A DNA stretch of 64,000 bases from Arma custos (taxonomy: Eukaryota; Arthropoda; Insecta; Hemiptera; Pentatomidae). The stretch spans positions 154,724,043 to 154,788,042 of the forward strand of contig CM073759.1 in NCBI GenBank assembly GCA_037127475.1. Direction: 5' to 3'. Within the stretch, counting starts at the first letter, position 1. Each line of letters starts with the position of its first letter. The notes below the pieces were generated by a model. It did no database searches. It was not told where the DNA came from and was given only the letters and a program-made list of their open reading frames with translations. Both the position numbers and the translations under genes were made by a program. Below, piece by piece: positions 56,077 to 64,000 of this stretch.

Positions 56077-56631
56077 ATGGATTACAACACTAGGTACCTG
56101 CTCGTGCAAACGATCGCGATGGTGTGCCGGGACGTGGGCTGGGACCGCATCGCTCGATCTGCGTTGGACGTCCTCATCGACTTGATTTCTTCCTGGATAA
56201 GACAAACGGCTCGTCAGGCCAACATCTACGCTACAACCGCTGGGCAGGCCACCTCAGTGGTAACGGCTACTTGCTACGCCCTGAGCGAGATGGGCGAGGA
56301 TCTGGCGGGATTGCGGGAGTTCTGCAAGCACATGCCGAAGGTTAAACCGCGTTTCTTTCAGCAATGTTGCCAGCATCCAAGAAATAAAGTCAGCCGAATC
56401 AATCCGCGTACAGGGAAGGAGGTAGGCGGATTAGTCGAAGTGCACCATTGGCTGAGACATTTGAAGAGATCTAGACCGAACCAGAATACTCCGAATGTCA
56501 GGAAGAGCTGGAGGATCCGGGAGCTGTCCGTGAGTGCCAAAGGAAATAATGATGATGCCATCTTCAAGAAGCCATTAGTTCCAGCTCCAAGAACTAAGAA
56601 GTCACTCCAGAGTCTTCCTAGGAGCGCTTAG
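56077..56631 (+). CDS. Bromo_TP (TAF3/TAF8-like) histone-fold protein A, 184 aa
   Basis: One open frame without stops, with GC-rich codons unlike its AT-rich flanks. Residues 6-80 fit the bromodomain-associated histone fold: helix 1 LVQTIAMVCRDVGWDRI, helix 2 SALDVLIDLISSWIRQTARQ, helix 3 TATCYALSEMGED. The usual D-x-x-x-A-L motif before helix 3 is weakened (SVVTATCYAL). Then comes LREFCKHMPKVKPRF, a region with paired Cys and His, and the motif EVHHWLRHLKR near residue 135, followed by a basic tail. TAF3 and TAF8 use this fold to bind TAF10 in TFIID. I chose the ATG at 56077 because an acceptor-like ctgcag lies just before it and the 10 upstream residues are unlike protein. No PHD finger is present. 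Paralogue of the ORF at 59677. Confidence 0.75.
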   Translation: MDYNTRYLLVQTIAMVCRDVGWDRIARSALDVLIDLISSWIRQTARQANIYATTAGQATSVVTATCYALSEMGEDLAGLREFCKHMPKVKPRFFQQCCQHPRNKVSRINPRTGKEVGGLVEVHHWLRHLKRSRPNQNTPNVRKSWRIRELSVSAKGNNDDAIFKKPLVPAPRTKKSLQSLPRSA

Positions 56632-56767
56632 AGCCAAGGCAGTTATCGAGGCAAGTCTCATTTACTTTATTTTGTAAATTTATTTTTTTAAAGAGTTAAT
56701 ATGTAGAAATTGAAAATGTAAATGCTCTCAACTCGAATTTTATTTTATTATTAAAAAGTGTAGGACT

Positions 56768-57267
56768 TTATAAGAGGAAGAAAATGGTCCGGGTGGAGGT
56801 CAGCGAAATTCTCTTAAATAAGGTGAAATGTTTATTGGAAAGCCAACGTTTCGACCCACATTGCATGTCTTCTTCATGTGCTTTTACACACAATGCTGTA
56901 ACACTTCCACAATAGATCAGTAAACCCTTCCATACTTTAGCTATAAGTAATACTGATATTTCATTTATTCTATAATTTCCAACATTTCTGTTATCTATTT
57001 CATTTATATACCCTTTACAGTATTTAATCAACCATATTTATGTATCATTAGTCCCATCATTTCTTATTTGTATTTCTCCATCTCTATTAGATTTATTTTT
57101 ATAACCTTCTTATTACTTATATTCCAAGTATAATCATAATTTGTCTGTATATTTAGCCCTGAAGAAGACCTGCAATGCGGGTCAAGCCGTTGACTTACCA
57201 ATAAACAGTTCTCCCTATTTAAGAGATTTTTTTTTACCTCCACCCGAACCATTTTCTTCCTCATAAA
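56768..57267. mobile_element. Inverted-repeat element, decayed hammerhead family
   Basis: The arms (about 56768-56885 and 57155-57267) are inverted copies: gaggaagaaaatggtccggg at the left and, inverted, ccgaaccattttcttcctca at the right. Each arm holds a damaged hammerhead-like motif: left (minus) ATGAAGA in place of CTGAAGA; right (+) CTGAAGA intact but GAAAC changed to aagcc. It inserted just downstream of histone-fold gene A. The minus-strand frame inside is not a gene. Confidence 0.7.
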
Positions 57268-57449
57268 AAATAAAAGTCAACTAACGTTATGCAATATATG
57301 ATTTTATAGTTTGGATCGTCTTTTTAAAACAGATAGTAGTAAAACTTATAACCAGAGGCTGGATTTCCCTTTAGTAAAAATTTGAAATATGAGCAATGGA
57401 AAAAAACGAAAAGAATAAATGTTATAAATATTTAGTTAGAGAGGCAAGT

Positions 57450-57600
57450 AGTTGACTGGAAGATATAATGGAGGATGCAATTAGTTGGGGTGCATTCATA
57501 AATAACGCCAAAAAAGTACATCTTATTTATTATTAGTGTCGACGTTTCGACCTACGTTGTAGGCCATCTTCAGGGCAAATAGAAGGAGAGGCGGTTGTGT
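57450..57600 (-). mobile_element. Solo arm of the foldback family
   Basis: gttgactggaagat, ggggtgcattcataaataac and the following motif match the left arm of 54294-54637. No inverted partner was found nearby. Confidence 0.6.
57538..57576 (-). ncRNA. Hammerhead-like motif, solo copy
   Basis: On the minus strand: TGCC, CTGAAGA, stem II (ggccuac/guagguc, one G-U pair), GAAAC-GUC, GACA. Core residues are intact; one base in the 3' half of stem I breaks a pair compared with the other copies. Confidence 0.5.
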
Positions 57601-57940
57601 GAACTTTTTTTTTTGTTATACCCCTACCTGCCATTGCTGTTATAGGGGGCTAGGCAGTGGTGGGGTACAAAAGGTAGGTCTAATATTGATATTTCACAAG
57701 AATAATAACATGAGCCTAACTCAGATAATTATGTTCAAGAGAATGATCTGTTACTGGCATTTACGATTATTTGTTATAATTAATTAAAACGATGCTAATT
57801 TCTTATATATGTAATATGTTTAAGCCGTAGAGCTCCTCCAGACAGCCATACTAGAATAGAGGTAATTTTTCCCAATATAATTTCTTTCATGAAGAGGGTA
57901 AGGACATCCAATAATAAGGCTTCATGTTGTAAATTACAAT
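57600..57940. other. No gene seen
   Basis: AT-rich spacer with a C/G-rich imperfect inverted patch at 57622-57665 and no frame of interest. Confidence 0.35.
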
Positions 57941-57949
57941 AAATTTCCA

Positions 57950-58310
57950 AACAACATAGTTTATCATTTTAAAAAATCTGTAATAATAGTCGTGGATTGG
58001 CTGTGAAATTGTATTAATCAATCTCCCTGGCTAAACCCATGTTTCGTCTAATAGTTCTTATGTTTAAATCTATACATTAGAATTGGAACCGACAGATTTT
58101 CGATAATTCAATATTTAAAAAAAATGATCATTTATAATCAACTTTATTTATCTTGGTTCGATCATTTTTAGTTATAATTATATTATATGTACTTTCTAAA
58201 ACTTACTTTACATTGACAAGTGAATAGATATCAATTTAAAATAATGCCTTAATCTGATTTTCATTATTTAAAAATCAAAAAATGGTTAGAGGCACGTATA
58301 TGCGCGCTTA
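57950..58310 (+). repeat. Intergenic repeat unit 1
   Basis: It contains caacatagtttatcatttt, gtggattggctgtgaaatt, atagttcttatgtttaaatc and ggttagaggcacgtat. Parts recur in the same order at 58410-58560 and 59085-59370. Confidence 0.65.
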
Positions 58311-58409
58311 AGTATGTGTGTAAATATTAACTCATTATTACGTAAATATTATATTAAACTATTTATTTATTTAAATCTCTAGAATTGGTTTATCCATTGA
58401 AGATTGTAA

Positions 58410-58560
58410 TATAATATTAACAACATAGTTTATCATTTAAAAATAATCTTAAATAATAGTGGATTGGCTGTGAAATTTTATTAATTTTCCTTCCTCCGGC
58501 TAAACTCATGTTCCACACAATAATTACAAATATTCCATAACAAATGTCTTGGAATTGGAA
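58410..58560 (+). repeat. Intergenic repeat unit 2 (first part)
   Basis: caacatagtttatcattt and gtggattggctgtgaaattt match 57955-58015. The unit appears interrupted by about 520 bp of unrelated AT-rich DNA ending in an A-rich run. Confidence 0.6.
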
Positions 58561-58564
58561 CTTA

Positions 58565-59080
58565 TGCATATGACACTAAAGTGATAAATATATTAATGTA
58601 AGGTATACTTAATATATTTATCAACAAACTATGTAAACAATTTTTGTTAAGTGTAAAAACAATAAAAGCCCGCTTATAAAAAATATTGGAAACTATACAA
58701 AAAATAGTACAAACCGTTATGTGCCGGCATAAACGAACCAAACATTTATTATTGTAGGATACCAATTTCTTTCATTTCATTGATATTGTGATATATATGT
58801 ATATAAGTTACTAAGAATGTATAGTTATAATTTTTGTTTATTTCATTGTAATTAATTTTTATTATTATTAATTTTTTTCTTTTTTTTTCTCTGTTGGAAG
58901 TTTTTATACTTTTCATACTTTTTATACTTCATTGTAAATTATGATTCTCCATAGATATATTTAAATTTGTACAATTGTTTTTAATTTGAGACTGGTCCAT
59001 TGGTAAAGCATTTTTATTTTGTGAAATGTAGCAAATTATACAAGAAATAAATAAATAAAAAAACATAAAAAAAAATGTTC
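58565..59080. other. AT-rich insertion-like DNA within the repeat
   Basis: No gene. It ends aagaaataaataaataaaaa and more A, which looks like a retroposed 3' tail, but I cannot identify its source. Confidence 0.3.
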
Positions 59081-59084
59081 CATA

Positions 59085-59370
59085 TAATAGTTCTTATGTT
59101 TAAATCTTCTGAATTGAATCTTCAACAGAATTTAAACTGAAAAATACTTTAGGTAGTTCAATATTTTTATCGATTTTATAGATATTTAATAACTTTTTTT
59201 TATACATGATGAAAAGTTATTGTTTATACTCAAGTTTATTTATCTCGATTCGATCATTTTGTTGTTAAAATCAAAGTATGCAGTTTCTCTATTTACTTTT
59301 GACCAATGAATAAATAATAACCATAAATTTATATTAACTTAAAATCAAATAACGGTTAGAGACACGTGTC
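59085..59370 (+). repeat. Intergenic repeat unit 2/3 (second part)
   Basis: atagttcttatgtttaaatc, tttatttatctcgattcgat and ggttagagacacgtgt match 58050-58310, in the same order. Confidence 0.6.
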
Positions 59371-59676
59371 TGTTAGAGGGTATTTAATTTAAATAAATAA
59401 GAACCCATTACTATTTAAAGATGATATTACACCCATGCCTTTTTTAAAACTAATAAAAAAGTTAGCGTTTATTTATTTAAATTATGTTAATCTCCACATA
59501 ATATTAATTAAGTTCCAGCATAAATATTATCTCAAATATCGCATTACCTCTATATGTAAACAGAGCCTGTCTCGGTATATTGTAAACATATATCGAGAGG
59601 ATCCTTAGAGGAAACAAACAAACCCTGAGGATGACTCTCATCCCGACAGTATCTCTCGGTCCTGGCTCCAAGCAAT

Positions 59677-60249
59677 ATGTCCTTCACACCGAACGCGAAC
59701 CCCCGTGGTGTCATCAACATCGGATTCGCCAAAGAATACCTGAAGGTGTGCGTGGCTAAGATCTGCAAGCGTGTCGGCTATGACTCCATCTCGCAAACCG
59801 CTCTGCTCGTTCTGGTAGACATATTGTTCCTTCACATCAGTAAGATAATTTCAACCGCCAATAAGTACGCTATGTGCTATCGAGAATCGAACCTGGACGT
59901 AAGGCACATATTTCTCGCCCTAACTGAACTAGATATCCCCTGCGCCTATACCAATCCAGGAGGTAGGGGATCCGAATTTTTTCCCGCGAAGAGCCAGTTC
60001 GAGACCGCGCGGTTAGAACTGGAGACGAAAAAATTCAGCCCTGGTTTCGAGGAAGTACACAAGTGGCTCAAAAAGTGTAAAAAATATTTGAAGAAAGAGA
60101 TGAAAAGGCAAAGGAAGCAGAGAAGGTTAGAAGAGAAAAACAACCTGGAATATCTTGAGGTTAGATCTGTATTAAAGTCCTTATTTATTGAGCTGATATT
60201 CACCGAATACTCTGTTTCTTCTAAATCCGACATTATTATGTATAAATAA
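59677..60249 (+). CDS. Bromo_TP (TAF3/TAF8-like) histone-fold protein B, 190 aa
   Basis: A single open frame with GC-rich codons in its first 150 residues. Residues 15-90 fit the histone fold well: helix 1 KEYLKVCVAKICKRVGYDSI, helix 2 TALLVLVDILFLHISKIIST, then RESNLDVRHIFLALTELDI with the expected N-x-x-D-V-x-x-x-x-x-A-L before and in helix 3. A second conserved part, GFEEVHKWLKKCKKYLKKEM, is shared in pattern with protein A and is followed by a strongly basic K/R stretch. The last 30 residues are hydrophobic and AT-rich, so a splice donor near gaggttaga (about 60158) may cut the frame earlier. It likely binds TAF10 or a related partner in the nucleus if the family role is kept; that is inference. 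An upstream stop lies about 45 nt before the ATG. Confidence 0.78.
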   Translation: MSFTPNANPRGVINIGFAKEYLKVCVAKICKRVGYDSISQTALLVLVDILFLHISKIISTANKYAMCYRESNLDVRHIFLALTELDIPCAYTNPGGRGSEFFPAKSQFETARLELETKKFSPGFEEVHKWLKKCKKYLKKEMKRQRKQRRLEEKNNLEYLEVRSVLKSLFIELIFTEYSVSSKSDIIMYK

Positions 60250-60590
60250 TAACCAAATAATTGTTATTTGAGATCTGATAGGTAGAAAATATTCAACCAT
60301 TTAAATTTATTTATATTTCGTAGATAACTGTACAAAAAAAAAACACTCTCATCACCAATTTCATTTAGCAAGTTAATTAATTAAATAATATAATTATTTT
60401 TCATGAAACCAATTATATTCCAATTAAAATATCACAGTATAAATTATCATGTACAGCGATCACATAGCGGTTTTTCGTTTTATTTTTATAAAGCTGTATT
60501 ATAAGCCTATAATTCCGTATTCGGCAAAATTTTCAATCGTCGGAAAGTATTTCTCATTCTAGCTCCTTTAGATAATCAAATTTAAATAAC
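60250..60590. other. No gene seen; 3' flank of histone-fold gene B
   Basis: AT-rich, with several possible aataaa-like signals but none that decides a 3' end. Confidence 0.35.
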
Positions 60591-60661
60591 TATATGTGGA
60601 AGAAAGTGGTCCGGGTAGAGGTCAATAAATTTCTCTTGGATTTGGAGAAAACTTTATTAAG

Positions 60662-60704
60662 TAGCCAACGTTTCGACCTACCTTGTAGGTCTTCTTCAGG
60701 GCTA
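60662..60704 (-). ncRNA. Hammerhead-ribozyme-like motif, left arm
   Basis: On the minus strand: TAGCC, CTGAAGA, A, stem II (gaccuac-aag-guagguc), GAAAC-GUU, GGCTA. The core is intact, GUU is an allowed NUH triplet, and stem I has five pairs (UAGCC/GGCUA). Confidence 0.62.
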
Positions 60705-61516
60705 TATGCAAAATACAGACAATTAAGAATAAAAATGGTATAAATATATTAAAACATAGTAAATATAAATAAACAAAAGTATGGTGAATACAGGCATTTA
60801 AAAATAAAAATGATAAATATTGCACAGCAAGGTAAATATAAAGGATAAAATGTATGAGTGTGTAGTATAAAACAAGAAAGTGCCAGGAAGGTATTGAAAT
60901 ACATAATGAAGAATAGAATAATAGTAATAAAAATGGGAAATGTAAAAATGATATGGGTAAATGTAGAAAAAGATAAGAAATACAGTTAGAAACAAAAATT
61001 GTAATATTATAAAAATCTAGAAAAATGTTTTAGAAAATACAGTATTAATATTGATAAGTAAAAAGAGACCTTACATAAATGTAAAGACGTTAATTACATA
61101 AAAGAAAATACAGTATGTTTTAAATAAAGTAAGTAATAATAAAGTAATAAAAATACAATTCGGCTATATTAAACTAAAATACATGTAAAAAGGCAAAGAT
61201 ATGTGGATGAATAAAGATATAATTAAAAATAAAAATAGTGAGTGAACTTGAACCCGGATGAATGTCATAAAATGGTACTTAGAGATAGGAAATAAATAAA
61301 TAAAGGCCTTAAATAAATAAAGGTTATGAGGGAAAGAAAATAAAATGGGGGAGGGAGTGGGTGGAGGATAAGTTAATAGTGAAAATTTTCAATTTGTCCA
61401 ATATTTATCATTTTTATTTTTAATTGCCTTTATTTACCATACTTTTGTTTATTTATATTTACTATGTTTTAATATATTTATACCATTTTTGTTCTTAATT
61501 GTCTGTATTTTGCATA

Positions 61517-61559
61517 TAGCCCTGAAGAAGACCTACAAGGTAGGTCGAAACGTTGGCTA
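61517..61559 (+). ncRNA. Hammerhead-ribozyme-like motif, right arm
   Basis: Identical to the left-arm copy on the opposite strand: CTGAAGA at 61522-61528, GAAA at 61547-61550, the predicted cleavage site after 61554, and stem I strands at 61517-61521 and 61555-61559. The stem I sequence differs from the 54-kb copies, but pairing is kept. Confidence 0.62.
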
Positions 61560-61649
61560 CTTAATAAAGCTTTCTCCAATTCCAAGAGAAATTTATTGAC
61601 CTCTATCCGGACCACTTTCTTCCACATATATTATCAAGGTCAACAATTG

Positions 61650-62995
61650 TCATTCAGGGTAAATAACTATACATTTTTTAAAAATATGATACTTTAAAGG
61701 AATAAATATTTTAACAATTTAACCCAACTTACGTATAATAAAAAAAACATTGAATTATACTTTGATACAACGAATTCGATTTGAATCTTGAGAGATTGGA
61801 AAACAAGAATATAAAAAGCCAATAATATATAGTAACAGTTTTGATAAATTTCAGTTTTCGTAAATAAGTTGCTACAATATCATAAGTTACCATAAATACG
61901 TAATATAATTCTTCTACATCTTTTCATTTTAGTGTTAGGCAAGTTAGATACACACAAACACTTATATAAACAGGCAAGCATCGGTGGGTGTAGCTCAAAA
62001 TATATCAACAATTATAGAACATTAAGTATTTTACGCATTAATAAAGCATTAAACATTAGCACAATATGTTTGAATAAATCAATAATTAATTTGCCAAATC
62101 CTTTTTAAAAGCATACAAATATCTTATTTGTATCGTTATTGTTGTTTTATATTATTATTGAAATTTAATACTTTTAAATGTGGTAAGAAATAGAAATAAC
62201 TTTACATTTTAATAATTTATTGAGGAATTTACAGTTTTTAAATTAGATTAGAATAAAGTTCTTTCTTATCATACTATGGATTCGAGTTGCAGTAAAATTG
62301 GTAGTTTACATATAATATACTACAAACAAGGAATCCGTTTTTTATTTTAAGGTACTTCTTGTGGATATTATTATTCACTAACGAAATCTGAGAAAGATGT
62401 TATTGAGTTTCTGAAGTAATAAAGAAAAAGGTTTATTGTTAGTTTAAATCTGAAGGCAGACCTTTTATAAAAACTGAATAATGCATGTCATTGTAATTTT
62501 GTAATTTGTAATCACTTCTCTTGTGATGATTTAAATGATAACTTACTTTTAATTATGTTAATTTTTCGATTCTTAATTACATATATACAATAATTGGTAA
62601 TGATGTAATTTAGTAAAAGACACATATTCATTTTTTTAACCTTAGATTACCAAGCTAAAGCTTAAGTTATGGATTTTCCAATGATAGAGTTATTTTTCAA
62701 CAATTTTAATTAACTTTTTTATTACTGAAATTAAAGGGTTCGATGTATACAATCAATTATTTTTCAATAACATAGCGTGATTATATTTATTGAAGATTAA
62801 ATATTTTCAGTTCTTCTAATATTCGTAAATATATATAGCTCTTTGTCAATTTATTTATCTTAATATCATTAATGTTTATCATTTATTTATTAAAAATAAT
62901 TAAGGACCACGATATTCCATAAACGACGATCTCAGTTTTAAATGTAACAAATTACCACTACACTCCATAAAGGATATTAAGTTCAGTACAGTATT
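61650..62995. other. No gene seen
   Basis: Very AT-rich, with no frames above chance and no repeat match within the window. Confidence 0.45.
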
Positions 62996-62999
62996 ATGC

Positions 63000-63185
63000 T
63001 AGGGACTGTACTGTTTCTAAGGAAGGTTATTTGGCCTAGATCAAGCACAACCACTAGATTTTTTTCCCTCAGCTAAGGATACTATTTATAGAGTGAGCCC
63101 GAGGAGGATCATCAGATACCTTCCTTTTACAGCTGTTAGCAGAATAAATAACTCATCTATTACGATGCCTGGGGTCTGCAAATCA
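63000..63185 (-). repeat. tRNA-derived SINE body, minus strand
   Basis: On the minus strand it reads taacagctgtaaaaggaagg, then gtgcttgatctaggccaaat, aaccttccttagaaacagta; the body is that of the 19890-20142 family. The tRNA head is only partly preserved. Confidence 0.5.
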
Positions 63186-63589
63186 GTAACTACACGCAAT
63201 AGTTACTACTCCACACGCAACAAGGCTTAGGCACAAACGAAAATTTGTATTCGTCGATGTTCAATTCTAACCATGAAATTCGGTGCATAAAACTCCTCAT
63301 TAGTCCCAACAGGTTGGGGTAACAAAACTGGAGCTATACCATTTAGTTGGATTTGAGAACGGACTCTGAGGAACTACTAAAGAAGCATGCCTGTAAACAA
63401 ATTATTCAAGGAAGATGGGATGAGATAAGGATTGGGATTTGACTAATTTTTACTGATGTATTGGATGCTCATTGCAGTATATCGATTTACTAAAGATGCC
63501 CAGATACGAAGTAATCATACGTCCAGTGAGGTATGGATTGTCGCCGAGTAAGTATTGTATGAAGGCTACCATTGTCAATTACTTTTACT

Positions 63590-63860
63590 AACAGTTAACT
63601 GTTTTGTCTAACTACGGTCTAACTAATACACTTACCAAAGACCTCTTAATTGAACTAGACCGTGAAGCAACGGTATGTAATATTATTCTTGGAGTTTGTG
63701 GTGGCTCCTGAATTACAGGTTAGCCATCCTCAGCGGAGTTATTAAATGAAGATTGATGCCGGTGGCTGGGTGGCTGTCTGCCTGCTCTGATTTATATCCA
63801 CGTCGGGCACCTGCCTTCATTGTCAGCTCTACCAGGCTACCCACTTGCAACAGATTTCAA
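63590..63860. promoter_or_regulatory. GC-rich non-coding island
   Basis: A GC-richer, repeat-poor stretch near the right edge with no supported frame. Candidate regulatory DNA by composition and context. Confidence 0.25.
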
Positions 63861-64000
63861 AGAAAAAGTACCTTTAGAAGCACCAAGAGAAATTAGGGGT
63901 TGTTTTCCTGATAAGAGTCAAACTGTATCATAAGTACAGTTCATTTTGAATCAATAAAATGTCTTCTTTCTAGTACAATAAGTTGCAAAATTTAGTGTAC

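Larger units (their letters stand above)
60591..61647. mobile_element. 1-kb foldback element with terminal hammerhead motifs
   Basis: The arms 60591-60820 and 61401-61630 are inverted copies about 230 bp long, nearly identical. The outer ends are tatatgtggaagaaagtggt and its complement. DNA just outside the right arm (attatcaaggtcaa) also occurs at the 16.68-kb copy, so the true element extends slightly further. The interior is A-rich, non-coding sequence with A-runs. Minus-strand frames inside are artefacts. Confidence 0.85.

Noticed and set aside
60622..60995. Minus-strand 65- and 67-aa hydrophobic frames
   Set aside because: They lie in the arm and A-rich interior of the foldback element and are Phe/Tyr/Leu-rich by composition.

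Overview
The window looks like AT-rich nuclear DNA of an arthropod, most likely an insect (a hemipteran is possible, but I cannot settle it from sequence). The reasons are jockey-, RTE- and R1-like non-LTR retrotransposons, mariner-family fragments, tRNA-derived SINEs, long (TA)n tracts, a MADF-domain transposon gene of insect type, and TAF-type histone-fold genes. There are no bacterial-style operons and no CRISPR array. I found no complete protein-coding gene between 1 and about 56 kb: that part is a gene desert filled with decayed mobile elements, punctuated by about a dozen GC-rich, repeat-poor, non-coding islands. Layout. 3.07-5.66 kb: a mariner remnant split by a decayed RTE-like LINE. 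5.78-6.3 kb: three tRNA-like SINE heads. 9.56-14.48 kb: a near full-length jockey-clade element with a 13-bp target-site duplication. 15.56-18.33 kb: scattered pieces of a minus-strand LINE with a ribozyme-bearing remnant inside it. 18.85-26.7 kb: LINE, SINE, mariner and TIR-element fragments. 27.8-28.57 kb: a mariner transposase pseudogene. 29.37-35.19 kb: a rearranged block in which two segments (830 and 919 bp) each occur twice with unequal spacing, a 178-bp stretch recurs inverted, and inverted copies of a 221-bp MITE-like repeat lie at both edges. 40.82-45.77 kb: a second copy of the same jockey element. 46.75-47.49 kb: a TIR element carrying a broken MADF gene. 48-54 kb: LINE/SINE fragments and GC-rich islands. 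The only convincing host genes are two intact single-frame ORFs on the + strand, 56077-56631 and 59677-60249. Each encodes an N-terminal Bromo_TP (TAF3/TAF8-type) histone fold and a basic tail. They share a second motif (EVH-x-WL) and are separated by degenerate local repeats, so they look like a diverged tandem pair. TAF3 and TAF8 normally pair with TAF10 in TFIID; what these proteins do is inference. Around them, and once at 16.7 kb, lie inverted-repeat elements whose arms carry a compact CTGAAGA - stem II - GAAAC - GT(C/T) motif. It fits a minimal type I hammerhead ribozyme of the sort described in Penelope-like retroelements. The three strongest observations are these hammerhead-bearing foldback elements, the divergent histone-fold pair, and the unequally duplicated 29-35 kb block. 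All similarity calls are by eye; no database search or folding program was run.
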